DNA of 64,000 nucleotides, taken from the NCBI RefSeq assembly GCF_003351345.1, contig NZ_QQTO01000021.1, positions 1 through 64,000 of the forward strand, read 5' to 3'. Position numbers and translations under genes: made by a program. Of the stretch, positions 16,195 through 24,475 are shown one piece after another. This DNA comes from Allobosea caraganae (GTDB taxonomy: Bacteria > Pseudomonadota > Alphaproteobacteria > Rhizobiales > Beijerinckiaceae). Every line of letters starts with the position of its first letter. The stretch's first letter is position 1. The notes under the pieces were generated by a model. That model saw nothing but the letters and a program-made list of their open reading frames with translations, was not told where the DNA came from and did no database searches.

Positions 16195-16989
16195 ATGCCT
16201 GAGCTGCTCTCGGCTCTGTTCTTCTGCGCCCTGCTCAGCGCCAGCGCGATCTTCGGCCTGCTGCTGCGCGGCTGGCTGCCGGAGGAGCACCTGTCGGAGC
16301 GCAACATGGAGGCGCTCCGATTGGTCACCAGCCTGCTCGTCACCTTCGCGGCGCTGGTGCTGAGCCTGCAGCTCTCCAGCGGCAAGGCCGCCTTCGACAC
16401 CGCCTATCGCGACCGCAACGCCGATGCAGGCCAGCTCGCCCAGCTCGACCAGTGCCTGCGCGGCTATGGCCCGGAGGCCGAGGCGACCCGCCAGAAGCTG
16501 CGCAGCTACACCGCCGCGGTGATCGCCAGCACCTGGCCGGAGGAGGCGAAGCCGCAGGGCGTCGCCTATCCCGACACCGCCGCGATGGCGCGCCAGGGCG
16601 AGAGTTCGGCGCTGAGCACGCTGATCCGCGAGGTCGGCCGCGAGATCAATGCGTTCGATCCGCCGGACACATTGCACAAGAACCTGGCGGCCGAGTGCCG
16701 CGGCAGCTTCGCCGAGTTCCGGGAGCGCCGCTGGACCGTGATCGAGGACGGGCAGGGCACGCAGTCGCAGCTCTTCCTCAACATCGTGATCTTCTGGCTG
16801 ATGCTGGTCTTCGTCTCGTTCGGCTTGCAGGTGCCGCGCAAGCTGCTGGCGGCGATCGTGCTGGCGATCGGCGTGGTCTCGATCTCCAGCGTGATGTTCG
16901 TCATCGTCGACCTGGAAAGGCCCTATACCGGCCTGTTCGGCATCTCCAGCACCTCGATGCGCAGCGCGCTTGAGGCGATGAGCCGGTAG
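16195..16989 (+). CDS. DUF4239 (bestrophin-like) membrane protein
   Basis: 264-residue inner-membrane protein with two hydrophobic segments near the N-terminus (~5-25 and ~45-62), a ~120-residue soluble loop, and two near the C-terminus (~198-214 and ~218-240). This 2+2 layout and the LVTSLLVTFAALVLSLQL helix match DUF4239, sometimes called bestrophin-like. A channel role has been suggested for the family only by similarity. It follows the ABC exporter closely. The ATG at 16195 has GGGGAGAGG upstream. Confidence 0.78.
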   Translation: MPELLSALFFCALLSASAIFGLLLRGWLPEEHLSERNMEALRLVTSLLVTFAALVLSLQLSSGKAAFDTAYRDRNADAGQLAQLDQCLRGYGPEAEATRQKLRSYTAAVIASTWPEEAKPQGVAYPDTAAMARQGESSALSTLIREVGREINAFDPPDTLHKNLAAECRGSFAEFRERRWTVIEDGQGTQSQLFLNIVIFWLMLVFVSFGLQVPRKLLAAIVLAIGVVSISSVMFVIVDLERPYTGLFGISSTSMRSALEAMSR

Positions 16990-17012
16990 GGTCAGCTCGA
17001 CCGGGCGAGCCG

Positions 17013-17168
17013 GCCCTCTTCCCTTCTCCCCCTGCGGGAGAAGGTGGCCCGCAGGGCCGGATGAGGGGTCGCGCCAACTTTCACAGCCAGCGTTTTGTTA
17101 CAAAGCGCAACCTCCCAGCGTCGCGCGACCCCTCACCCCAACCCTCTCCCGCAGGGGGAGAGGGGGCG
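17013..17168. repeat. Large palindromic intergenic repeat, family D copy 1
   Basis: Two hairpins, CCTTCTCCC/GGGAGAAGG (near 17022-17044) and CCCTCTCCC/GGGGAGAGGG (near 17142-17165), flank a perfect 12-bp inverted repeat GAGGGGTCGCGC (17063-17074) and GCGCGACCCCTC (17123-17134). A half copy is at 58569-58620. The block lies at the left border of the SGNH-hydrolase insert. Confidence 0.7.
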
Positions 17169-17490
17169 CGTCGCGGTTCCGCGCCCTCCCTCCACGCACG
17201 CCAAAACCCCGCCCGCGCTTGCGCACGACCGTCGAAACCATGAGGGGCAGCGGAGCGCCGCGAGGCGCGTGAGTGTAGGGTCCGCTTCCGTAGCCCGGAG
17301 GCGGCGCGGAGGATTGAGCCACATGCAGGTGCTGGAACGAGACGCCGTGAGATGAGCCTTGGGAGGACCTGGCTGGAGCGCGTCGGCGTTGAAAGCGTGA
17401 GGCGCTTTCTGCAATTTAGCGCCAGGCGAACCTCACGACGTCTGGTTCCCGTGTGTCGCCAGTCCAAACGCAGATCTAGGGACAAGTTGC
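17169..17490. other. Intergenic stretch before the SGNH hydrolase
   Basis: About 320 bases without a convincing gene. It changes from very GC-rich to more mixed composition towards the SGNH gene. No promoter with both boxes was recognised. Confidence 0.4.
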
Positions 17491-18600
17491 GTGATTCATA
17501 TCCTCTGTCGGCGCGCATTTCTGGCTAGCTCTGTCGCCCTGGGCTTCGGCCTGTCTCCGTGTCGCGCGGATAGCGAGGGCGGATTGAAGAACCTTGATAG
17601 GCACAGCCTCGCCAAGTTCCGCGCCGCGATCGCTGATACGCGCACCGGCATTGCAAACACCCGCGTATTGTACGAGGGCGACAGTATCACGCGCGGCGTC
17701 GGGACTGTATCGCAGTGGGGCGGCGAGGCTTATTCCAAGGCTGTTCCTCAGCGCGTGGCGGACAGGATGAACTCGGCCGACTTGAAATGGTCGCGTGAGA
17801 CCATGATGGCGTTGGGCGGCCTGGCGGATGGCGACAACCGTCTCACGACCTCTGGGGCGACCCCCTTCGGTAACACCATCCGCCTTGAGGCCGGCAACAC
17901 CGCCACCCATACGACCGTCATGCCCTGCACGAATTTCGATGTTTGGTACTACGCTTCTGCCGCATCGTCTTTCAGCTACGCGATCGACGGGGGTGTGGCG
18001 GTGGTGGTCCCCTTCAGCAGGACCGGCTTCCACAAGCTGAGCCTGTCCTATCTGTCAAATGCGAGGCACGCGGTCCGGTTCACGGGAATCAGCGGCACGA
18101 TCCGTCTGGTCGCGCAGCATGGATACTCCGCCGCCGTCAAAGAGGTCGCCGTCTTCAATCACGGGATCAGTGGCGCGACGGCCGCCATGGCTGCAGCAGC
18201 CACATCGCCCTATTCGGTCGCCAACACGATTAGTCAGATCCAGCCGCACCTCACCGTTATCAACTACGGGCTGAATGACTGGCAAAAGAACGTCACACCG
18301 GCTGATTTCAAGGCGAGCCTGCGCACGCTTATTGGCTTTTGCACCCCCACCGGTGACGTCGTTCTTGAGACGTGCAACCCCGGAGGAGGCGGCCCCTACG
18401 CGTATCCCATAACGGCCTATTGGCAGGCGATGCGCGAGCTCTCCGACGAGATCGGCTGCCCTCTCATCGATACAGGTGCCGTGTGGGGCGATTATGGGTC
18501 TGCCCAATTGAAAGGATTGATGTACGACACCCTTCACCCACTCGCGAATGGATACGACGAAAAATCCACTCGCCACGTTGCGCTATTTCGTAAGCTGTAG
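17491..18600 (+). CDS. Secreted SGNH/GDSL-type hydrolase
   Basis: 369-residue protein with an N-terminal signal (RRAFLASSVALGFGLSPCRA). The SGNH blocks are visible: block I GDSITRG with Ser65, block III in VINYGLNDW, and block V DTLHP with Asp346 and His349. Such enzymes remove or add acyl groups on polysaccharides or lipids at the cell surface; the substrate is unknown. It starts with GTG, AGGGACAAG being the only Shine-Dalgarno-like sequence. Composition is less GC-rich than flanking core genes and it sits beside a repeat block, suggesting acquisition. A central beta-rich region (~130-220) may bind carbohydrate. Confidence 0.82.
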   Translation: MIHILCRRAFLASSVALGFGLSPCRADSEGGLKNLDRHSLAKFRAAIADTRTGIANTRVLYEGDSITRGVGTVSQWGGEAYSKAVPQRVADRMNSADLKWSRETMMALGGLADGDNRLTTSGATPFGNTIRLEAGNTATHTTVMPCTNFDVWYYASAASSFSYAIDGGVAVVVPFSRTGFHKLSLSYLSNARHAVRFTGISGTIRLVAQHGYSAAVKEVAVFNHGISGATAAMAAAATSPYSVANTISQIQPHLTVINYGLNDWQKNVTPADFKASLRTLIGFCTPTGDVVLETCNPGGGGPYAYPITAYWQAMRELSDEIGCPLIDTGAVWGDYGSAQLKGLMYDTLHPLANGYDEKSTRHVALFRKL

Positions 18601-18657
18601 CACTTTCCGCATTCAAGATATGGTCAGATATATTTCGAAATTGCGGAGAAAATCATA

Positions 18658-19443
18658 GTGATCGTGTTCGATGATGACGAGATACAAGGGATTTTTCACG
18701 AAGGGTCGAGCGATATATTACTTGTGACCTTTGGCCCGATGAACGCATTGGCTGACGGTGCTAACTTCTTTGGTCGCCCCCTTGCGCATCAAATGAACTT
18801 GAGCGTGCTCGGTTTCATGGGCAAGCGGCCAAATTGGTATCCAGAAGCAAATATGCGGCGCGCGCTCGATGCGACTGAGGGGCTACGATCCAAATATTCA
18901 GAAGTCGTAACGTATGGTCCATCCATGGGTGGCTACGGCGCGGCCAAATATTCCGGCCCAGTGAAAGCATCAACTACGCTTTCGATTTGTCCGCAATGGT
19001 CGATAAACCCGGCGCATTCCTCCGAATTCGATCGGCGTTACGAACATCATTTTGTAGAAGGCCGAACTGGCGACGCCATTTTATCCGCCGATGTTTCCGG
19101 CCGGATCTACGTCTTCGTCGATCCCTCATACGCTCCCGACTTTGACCACGCGAAACGCATTCCGACGGCCCAGGTAGTGCCCATTCATTCGGCCCAGCAT
19201 CATGTCACTGGGATGCTCGCTGGCACCGCTGCGTTCCAGTCAATCCTCGATGCAACGAGGCGCAGAAGCGATTCAGAACTTTCAGCGGTCGTTTCTCGCC
19301 TTCGAAGGGCCAGTCTCCGCCGGCTCGTGGAAGTCATCAAGAAGGCTCGGGCGCGCCACCCCAACTGGTCTGCGGCTTTAGCTTCATCACGGAAAAGCGT
19401 CATAGCCGCGAACCCGAAGATGCTGGAAGAAGTGTCGGTTTGA
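18658..19443 (+). CDS. Alpha/beta-hydrolase-like protein of unknown function
   Basis: 261-residue cytosolic protein. TYGPSMGGYGA (nucleophile-elbow-type G-x-S-x-G-G, Ser89), an acidic residue in VFVDPSYAP (Asp155) and a late His pair in HSAQHHVTG (181-182) could form a Ser-Asp-His triad. The lid and C-terminal ~70 residues are basic and helical. It starts with GTG and has no clear ribosome-binding site. Codon use is visibly less GC-biased than in the core genes. It follows the SGNH gene by 57 bases on the same strand, so both may act on the same polymer. Function unknown. Confidence 0.65.
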   Translation: MIVFDDDEIQGIFHEGSSDILLVTFGPMNALADGANFFGRPLAHQMNLSVLGFMGKRPNWYPEANMRRALDATEGLRSKYSEVVTYGPSMGGYGAAKYSGPVKASTTLSICPQWSINPAHSSEFDRRYEHHFVEGRTGDAILSADVSGRIYVFVDPSYAPDFDHAKRIPTAQVVPIHSAQHHVTGMLAGTAAFQSILDATRRRSDSELSAVVSRLRRASLRRLVEVIKKARARHPNWSAALASSRKSVIAANPKMLEEVSV

Positions 19444-19644
19444 GGAGGTATCATCTCGCGTGGTTCTACGGGACACCAGGGACCTATCAGGCGCTTTCGG
19501 AACCAAAACACACGGTTTCTGCAACGCGTCGGCTACTTTCAAGAACGCCCACCCCCCTGGCAACGTCCGCTCACAGGCAAGAGCGCAAGTTCTGCTCTCC
19601 CCTCCTTTGCTGACATGCCGTCAGAGTGCTGCTGCGAGCGAGCG

Positions 19645-19682
19645 CAAGACGTGGACGGTCGGGACAAGCGCGACCATGACGG
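19645..19682. repeat. Family B palindromic repeat, right half only
   Basis: AAGACGTGGACGGTCGGGACAAGCGCGACCATGACGG (in parts: AAGACGTGGACGG, GTCGGGACAAGCG, CGACCATGACGG) matches the right arm of the complete element at 39156-39245. The left arm is missing. It lies at the right border of the SGNH/hydrolase insert. Confidence 0.65.
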
Positions 19683-19715
19683 GCGGTGATACCCCCGGGC
19701 GCGCGGGTTGGTATC

Positions 19716-20732
19716 TCACCGCTCCGTAATCTTGAACTCGATCCTGCGGTTGCGCCTGTACGCATCATCCGTCGTCGCCACATCCAGCGGCTGGAACTCG
19801 CCGAAGCCCGTCGCGGCGATGCGGTCGGCCGGGAGGCCGCGGGAGACCAGGTATTCCACCACCGAGACGGCGCGGGCCGTCGAGAGCGACCAGTTCGAGG
19901 GGAATTGCGGCGAGCGGATCGGGCGGGCGTCGGTATGGCCGTCGACGCGCAGGATCCACGGGATGTCCGGCGGCATCTCGCGGCCGAGATCGCCCAATAT
20001 CGTCGCGAGCTTGTCGAGCTCGGTCTTGCCCTCGGGCTTCAGCACGGCCTGGCCGGCGTCGAAGAAGACCTCGGACTGGAAGACGAAGCGGTCGCCGACG
20101 ACGCGGATGTCGGGGCGGGTGCCGAGCACCTGGCGCAGGCGGCCGAAGAAGTCCGAGCGGTAGCGCGCCAGCTCCTGCACGCGTTGGGCCAGCGCCACGT
20201 TGAGGCGCGAGCCGAGCTCGGAGATGCGGGCCTGCGCTTCCTTGTCCTTGGCCTCGGACGCGCCGAGCGCCTCCTCCAGCGCCGCGAGCTGGCGGCGCAT
20301 CGCGGCGATCTGCTGGTTGACCATGTCGACCGAGGCCTGGGCCCGGGCGGAGAGCTGCTTCTCCTGCTCGAGGGCCTTCTGCGATTCGGCGAGCTGGACC
20401 GGGGCGTTGCCGTTCTGGGCGGCGAGCTGGTCGGAGATGCGGCCGCGCTCGGCCTGCTCGCGCGTCAGGGTCGACTGCATCAGCTGCAGGCTCTCCTGCG
20501 CCTGGCGGTTCGAGGAGCGCTCCAAAGCGAGCAGGTCGGTGAGCTCCGAGATCTGGCGGTTGAGGCGCTCCAGCGCGGTGTCCTTGCCGGTGATCTCCTG
20601 CGACAGGAAGAACTGCCCGAGCACGAAGACCGAGAGCAGGAAGACGATGCTGATCAGCATCGTCGAGAGCGCATCGACGAAGCCGGGCCAGAAGTTCAAC
20701 TGCTCACGGCGATGGGCGCGCGACAGGGCCAT
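19716..20732 (-). CDS. MotB/OmpA-type peptidoglycan-binding protein (stator-like partner)
   Basis: 338-residue protein: one N-terminal transmembrane helix (~18-42) containing Asp20 in GFVDALSTML, the position of the proton-binding Asp of MotB/TolR/ZorB; a long coiled coil (~50-200); and a C-terminal OmpA-like domain (~225-335) with DGHTDARPI and NRRIEF peptidoglycan-binding motifs. It is 55 bases downstream of the MotA/TolQ-like gene, forming a two-gene unit. No flagellar, zorC or zorD genes are adjacent. Probably a proton-driven complex anchored to the wall; its purpose is unknown. Confidence 0.85.
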   Translation of the reverse strand: MALSRAHRREQLNFWPGFVDALSTMLISIVFLLSVFVLGQFFLSQEITGKDTALERLNRQISELTDLLALERSSNRQAQESLQLMQSTLTREQAERGRISDQLAAQNGNAPVQLAESQKALEQEKQLSARAQASVDMVNQQIAAMRRQLAALEEALGASEAKDKEAQARISELGSRLNVALAQRVQELARYRSDFFGRLRQVLGTRPDIRVVGDRFVFQSEVFFDAGQAVLKPEGKTELDKLATILGDLGREMPPDIPWILRVDGHTDARPIRSPQFPSNWSLSTARAVSVVEYLVSRGLPADRIAATGFGEFQPLDVATTDDAYRRNRRIEFKITER

Positions 20733-20787
20733 GGTTACATCCGCTCCGAGGGATCAGCGATGAGCATCACAGGGCTCCATGGCGCGA

Positions 20788-21786
20788 TCATGGCTCGTTG
20801 TGGTGGGTGGCGGTGAGCCGCTCGATCAGGCGCTTCAGGTCCTTCTCGCGGGCGGCCTGGGCCTCGACCCAGTCGCGGATGAGCTGCTGCTCGGAGCGCA
20901 TGTGCTGCACCAGGCCCTGCACGCCCTCGGCGAGGTTGGAGAGAGCCTGCGTCGCGGCGCGGTTGTTGGGGCCGTCGCCGAGCGCGGCGGTGAGCTGGTC
21001 GAGCCGCTCGCCGAGGCGGTCGTCGATCGCGGCGGCGGGGGTGAGGGCGGCCACCGCGGTGCGGCTGCCGAGCCAGCTCTCGACCTCGTTGCGGAAGCGG
21101 CGCTGGGCCTGGCCGAGCTGCAGTTCGAGGAAGCCGAGGATGAGCGAGCCGGCGATGCCGAAGAGCGAGGCCGAGAAGGACAGGCCCATGCCGGCCAGCG
21201 GCTTGGACAGGCCGGCCTTGAGCTCGTCGAACAGCACGCCGGCCTCCGCGCCGGTGCGCAGGCCGTTGATGACGCCGCCGACCGAGCCGACCGTGTCGAG
21301 CAGGCCCCAGAAGGTGCCGAGCAGGCCGAGGAAGACGAGCAGGCCGGCAAGGTAGCGCAGCACCTCGCGGCCGTCGTCGAGCCGGACCGCGATCGATTCG
21401 AGCAAGGTCGCGGCCTGGGCCGGGGAGAGCGTGCGCTTCTCCAGCGCCGGCAGCACGGCGGCAAGCGGCGCGATGACCTCGCCGCGCTCGACCCGCGCCC
21501 GGGCGGGGTCCTGAGCGAGGATGGTCGCGGCGCCGGCCTCGCTGTGCAGGCGCCAGAGTTCGCGCAGCGCGATCAGGCAGCCGACGGCGAGCGCGCCAAC
21601 GATCAGGCCGTTCAGGCCGGGATTGGCCATGAAGGCGTCGACCAGCCCGCGATGGAGGATGTAGCCGAGGAAGCCGATCAGGGCGAGGAACAGGACCGCG
21701 CGGATGACGTAACGTAGGGGACGCGAGAAACGGGTCGTGTCCCGAGCTGTCGCGACCATCTCGGCCGCGCTGTCCGCTTTCATCAT
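20788..21786 (-). CDS. MotA/TolQ/ExbB-type proton channel subunit
   Basis: 332-residue membrane protein with four predicted helices: ~25-45, ~58-78, ~143-168 (LAGLLVFLGLLGTFWGLLDTVG, the conserved TolQ/MotA pore helix) and ~198-224. A C-terminal cytoplasmic tail of ~100 residues is helical and charged. It differs clearly from the TolQ at 46918-47628, being longer and with a different tail. Paired with the OmpA/MotB-like gene downstream, it should form a 5:2 ion-driven stator. Physiological role unassigned. Confidence 0.85.
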   Translation of the reverse strand: MMKADSAAEMVATARDTTRFSRPLRYVIRAVLFLALIGFLGYILHRGLVDAFMANPGLNGLIVGALAVGCLIALRELWRLHSEAGAATILAQDPARARVERGEVIAPLAAVLPALEKRTLSPAQAATLLESIAVRLDDGREVLRYLAGLLVFLGLLGTFWGLLDTVGSVGGVINGLRTGAEAGVLFDELKAGLSKPLAGMGLSFSASLFGIAGSLILGFLELQLGQAQRRFRNEVESWLGSRTAVAALTPAAAIDDRLGERLDQLTAALGDGPNNRAATQALSNLAEGVQGLVQHMRSEQQLIRDWVEAQAAREKDLKRLIERLTATHHNEP

Positions 21787-21925
21787 GCCCCGTCTTCCGT
21801 TCGCCGCGAGCCGGACCCGGCTCTCAATCTTGGTCTCACCGCCGCGAAAGGACTGTCGCCTCCCGCCACGTCATGATCAAGCGCGAAAGAACAAAGATAT
21901 ATGTCAGGCGCTTGTAGCGGCGGCC

Positions 21926-22723
21926 TCAGGCGTCGACCTTGATGCCCTTCAGCGCCGCCCGCAGCGCCTGCTCGCCGGCCTCGTTGCCGCAGATGATGTC
22001 CTTCGCGCTGGTCGGCTGCTTGCCGTCGAGCGTGCCGAAGGTGCCGCCCGCCTCGCGGATCATCACGGCGCCGGCGGCGAAATCCCAGGTGTTGAGGCCG
22101 CGCTCCCAATAGGCGTCCATGCGGCCGGCAGCGACGTAGGCGATGTCGAGCGCGGCGGAGCCCATGCGGCGGACATTGGCGAAGCGCGGCATCACGGCGG
22201 CGAGCTCGCGCAGGAAGAGCGGGTGGCCGCCCTTGCCGATATGCGGCACGCCCATGCCGATCAGCATGTCGGCGGGCTCGCGCCGGCCGGAGACGCGCAT
22301 GCGGCGGTTGTTGACATAGGCGCCCTTGCCCTTCTCGGCGATGAAGAGCTCGTCCTTGGCGGCGTCGTAGACGATGCCGGCGACGAACTGGTTGTCGCGC
22401 TCCAGCGCCACCGAGATGTTCCAGTGCGGGATGCCGCGCAGGAAGTTGTGGGTGCCGTCGAGCGGGTCGATGTGCCAGCGGTTGCTCTCGTCGGTGCCGA
22501 TGACGACGCCGCTCTCCTCCATGACGAAACCGTAGCCCGGCCGCGTCTTCTCGAGCGATTCGCGCAGGATCTGCTCGGCCTTGTGGTCGGCCTTGGAGAC
22601 GAAGTCGCCCGGGCCCTTGGCGAGGACCTGCAGGTTCTCGATCTCGCCGAAATCGCGCTTGAGCGAACGGGACGCCTTCATCACGGCGTCGGTCATCACG
22701 GTCATCAGGGGGGAGCGGATCAT
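21926..22723 (-). CDS. suhB: Inositol monophosphatase family protein (SuhB-like)
   Basis: 265-residue Mg-dependent phosphatase. Metal motifs: MEESG (Glu), DPLDGTHNF (the family signature D-P-(L/I)-D-G-T) and the C-terminal WDFAAGAVMIREAGG. Likely substrates are myo-inositol-1-phosphate or related sugar phosphates; some SuhB proteins also affect transcription. GAGGTTTTGAG precedes the ATG. It is transcribed towards the stator-like pair, with ~140 bp between them. Confidence 0.92.
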   Translation of the reverse strand: MIRSPLMTVMTDAVMKASRSLKRDFGEIENLQVLAKGPGDFVSKADHKAEQILRESLEKTRPGYGFVMEESGVVIGTDESNRWHIDPLDGTHNFLRGIPHWNISVALERDNQFVAGIVYDAAKDELFIAEKGKGAYVNNRRMRVSGRREPADMLIGMGVPHIGKGGHPLFLRELAAVMPRFANVRRMGSAALDIAYVAAGRMDAYWERGLNTWDFAAGAVMIREAGGTFGTLDGKQPTSAKDIICGNEAGEQALRAALKGIKVDA

Positions 22724-22823
22724 CTCAAAACCTCATGCGCATGGCGGCGCGCGATAGGGCCGGCAGATAAGCGGCCACGGAGTCAAACAGCGGCCTCGCC
22801 AGTCGGCGAGGCAATTCAGACGG

Positions 22824-23822
22824 TCACTTGAGCGGCTCGGCCGACGTAGTCAAGGCCGAGGTCAGCGCCGTGCTCTCGATGCGCTGGGCGGCGAGCTGGG
22901 CGGCGCGGTTGAGCTGCTCCGGCGTCAGCCGGTCGATCAGCTGGTCGAGCACCGGGTCGCTCAGCCCCTGGGCGCGGGCGGCAAGGTGCCAGGCGGCCGC
23001 CTCGGCGCTGTCGGGATTGATGCCGCGGCCGGCCTGGTAGAGCCGCGCCAGCCGGTTCTGGGCGATGGCATTGCCCTTGTAGGCGGCGCGCAGGAAGAGC
23101 TTGGCGGCGGCGACCTCGTCCTTGGCCACGCCGCTGCCGTTGAACAGCATGATCGCGTACTCGATCTCGGCCGCGATCGCGCCGTTGTCGACGGCCCTGG
23201 CCATCCAATCCGCCGCCCTGGCCTCGTCCCTGGCGACGCCGCGGCCCTGCTTGTAGAGGATGGCGAGCGCGTATTCGGCATCGCCGAGATTGGCGTTGGC
23301 GGCGATCTCCAGGCAGGCGACGGCGCGCTTGGCGTCAGGCTCCTGGCCGGTCGCCAGCAGGGCGAGCGCGAGGTTGTAGTTGGCGGCCGGGTGACCTGCC
23401 GCCGCAGCCTTCTCGAGCAGGGCGCCGGCGCGGGCCTGATTGGCCTTGTCGGGCCCTTCGAGCAAAGCGAGCGCCAGCGCATAGATCGCGTTGACGTCGC
23501 CGCGCTCGGCGGCACGCTCGTACCATTCGGTCGCGGCCTTCTGGCTCGGCGCGACGCCGAGGCCCTGGCGGTAGATCTCGCCGAGCAGGGTCATGGCGGC
23601 GGCGTCGCCGTTGTCGGCCTCGATGCGCTTCAGCGCCTCGGTCTGGGCGCGGCGGTAATGGCCGGCCTGGTAGGCGCCATAGGCGAGGTCAGGCTTCTGT
23701 GCCGCGTCGGTTTTTGGCGCGAGCTCGGGCTTGGGCGCGGGGGCGAGCTTGGGCGCCTGCGCAAGGCCGGCTTGGCCAAGCACGAGCCCGGCGAGCACGA
23801 GGGCGCGCCGCAGGCCGATCAT
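22824..23822 (-). CDS. Secreted Sel1/TPR-repeat protein
   Basis: 332-residue protein with a signal peptide (MIGLRRALVLAGLVLGQAGLAQA, in parts), a Pro/Lys-rich linker (~25-45) and about six Sel1-type helical repeats (~50-290), recognisable by GxGVAxSxxxAxxWYxxAAERGDxxAxYxLA-like spacing. Such periplasmic scaffolds bind partner proteins. The start overlaps the stop of the upstream ThiE-like gene (ATGA), so it is translationally coupled. Partner unknown. Confidence 0.82.
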   Translation of the reverse strand: MIGLRRALVLAGLVLGQAGLAQAPKLAPAPKPELAPKTDAAQKPDLAYGAYQAGHYRRAQTEALKRIEADNGDAAAMTLLGEIYRQGLGVAPSQKAATEWYERAAERGDVNAIYALALALLEGPDKANQARAGALLEKAAAAGHPAANYNLALALLATGQEPDAKRAVACLEIAANANLGDAEYALAILYKQGRGVARDEARAADWMARAVDNGAIAAEIEYAIMLFNGSGVAKDEVAAAKLFLRAAYKGNAIAQNRLARLYQAGRGINPDSAEAAAWHLAARAQGLSDPVLDQLIDRLTPEQLNRAAQLAAQRIESTALTSALTTSAEPLK

Positions 23823-24475
23823 CGCGCCGAAGCCTTGCGCGCCGCGAAGGCGGCGATGGCGGCATTGGCCTGCTCGACCAGCGCGCGGATGTCCTGGCCC
23901 TCATCGAAGGCCCAGGCGCCAAGCGCGACGAATTCGGCGCCGGTCTCGACGAGTGGCACGATGGCGTCGGCATCGGGCACATAGGCGACGCAGGGCGTCT
24001 CGAAGATCTCGGCCCACCAGGAGGCGCGCTCGATCACGGCCGGCAGCGGCGGCACGGAGCCATCCGGGCGTGGCTCGCCGAACATCACGTAGTCGACGCC
24101 GGCCTCGCCGATATCCATGGCGTCATGGCGGGCGCGCAGGCCGCCGGCGCCGATGATGCGCTCGTCGCGCAGGCTGGAGCGGGCCTCGGCCACGGCCTCA
24201 GGCCCGGTGGTGAGGTGGACGCCATCGGCGCCGCCGCGCGTCGCGATCACCGCCGGCCCCTCGACGACGAGGGCGACGTTGTTGGACTGGACGGGGCCGA
24301 CCAGGCGCTTGACGCGCTCGATGCGGCTGCGCTCGTCGCCGTCTGCCAGGCGCAGCAGCACGGCTGCGACATCGCCGCCGGCGAAGGCCTGCATCAGGCG
24401 GAAGGAGATGGCCTCGGCATCCGCCACAGGGGGCGTGACGAGCATCAGGCGGGTCGGTGCGGTTGTCGTTGTCAT
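23819..24475 (-). CDS. Thiamine phosphate synthase-like protein (ThiE superfamily)
   Basis: 218-residue TIM-barrel protein of the ThiE/TenI group: LMLVTPPVAD at the N-terminus, GADGVHLTTGPEAVAEAR around the substrate-binding strand, and VDYVMFGEP. Canonical ThiE has a Q/K-x-R-x-K phosphate motif that is not obvious here, and there is no TPP riboswitch or other thi gene nearby. It may therefore be a divergent member with another role. It overlaps benE upstream and the Sel1-repeat gene downstream, each by four bases. Confidence 0.7.
   Translation of the reverse strand: MTTTTAPTRLMLVTPPVADAEAISFRLMQAFAGGDVAAVLLRLADGDERSRIERVKRLVGPVQSNNVALVVEGPAVIATRGGADGVHLTTGPEAVAEARSSLRDERIIGAGGLRARHDAMDIGEAGVDYVMFGEPRPDGSVPPLPAVIERASWWAEIFETPCVAYVPDADAIVPLVETGAEFVALGAWAFDEGQDIRALVEQANAAIAAFAARKASAR

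Noticed and set aside
19716..21786. A complete Zorya defence system
   Set aside because: Only the motor pair is present; no ZorC, ZorD or ZorE-like gene is adjacent, and the neighbours are housekeeping genes.
21783..22109. Small minus-strand frame overlapping the end of the inositol phosphatase gene
   Set aside because: Out-of-frame shadow, Arg/Gly/His-rich, with no independent start signal.
23819..24475. A thiamine biosynthesis operon
   Set aside because: No thiC/D/G/O/S genes and no TPP riboswitch near the ThiE-like gene.
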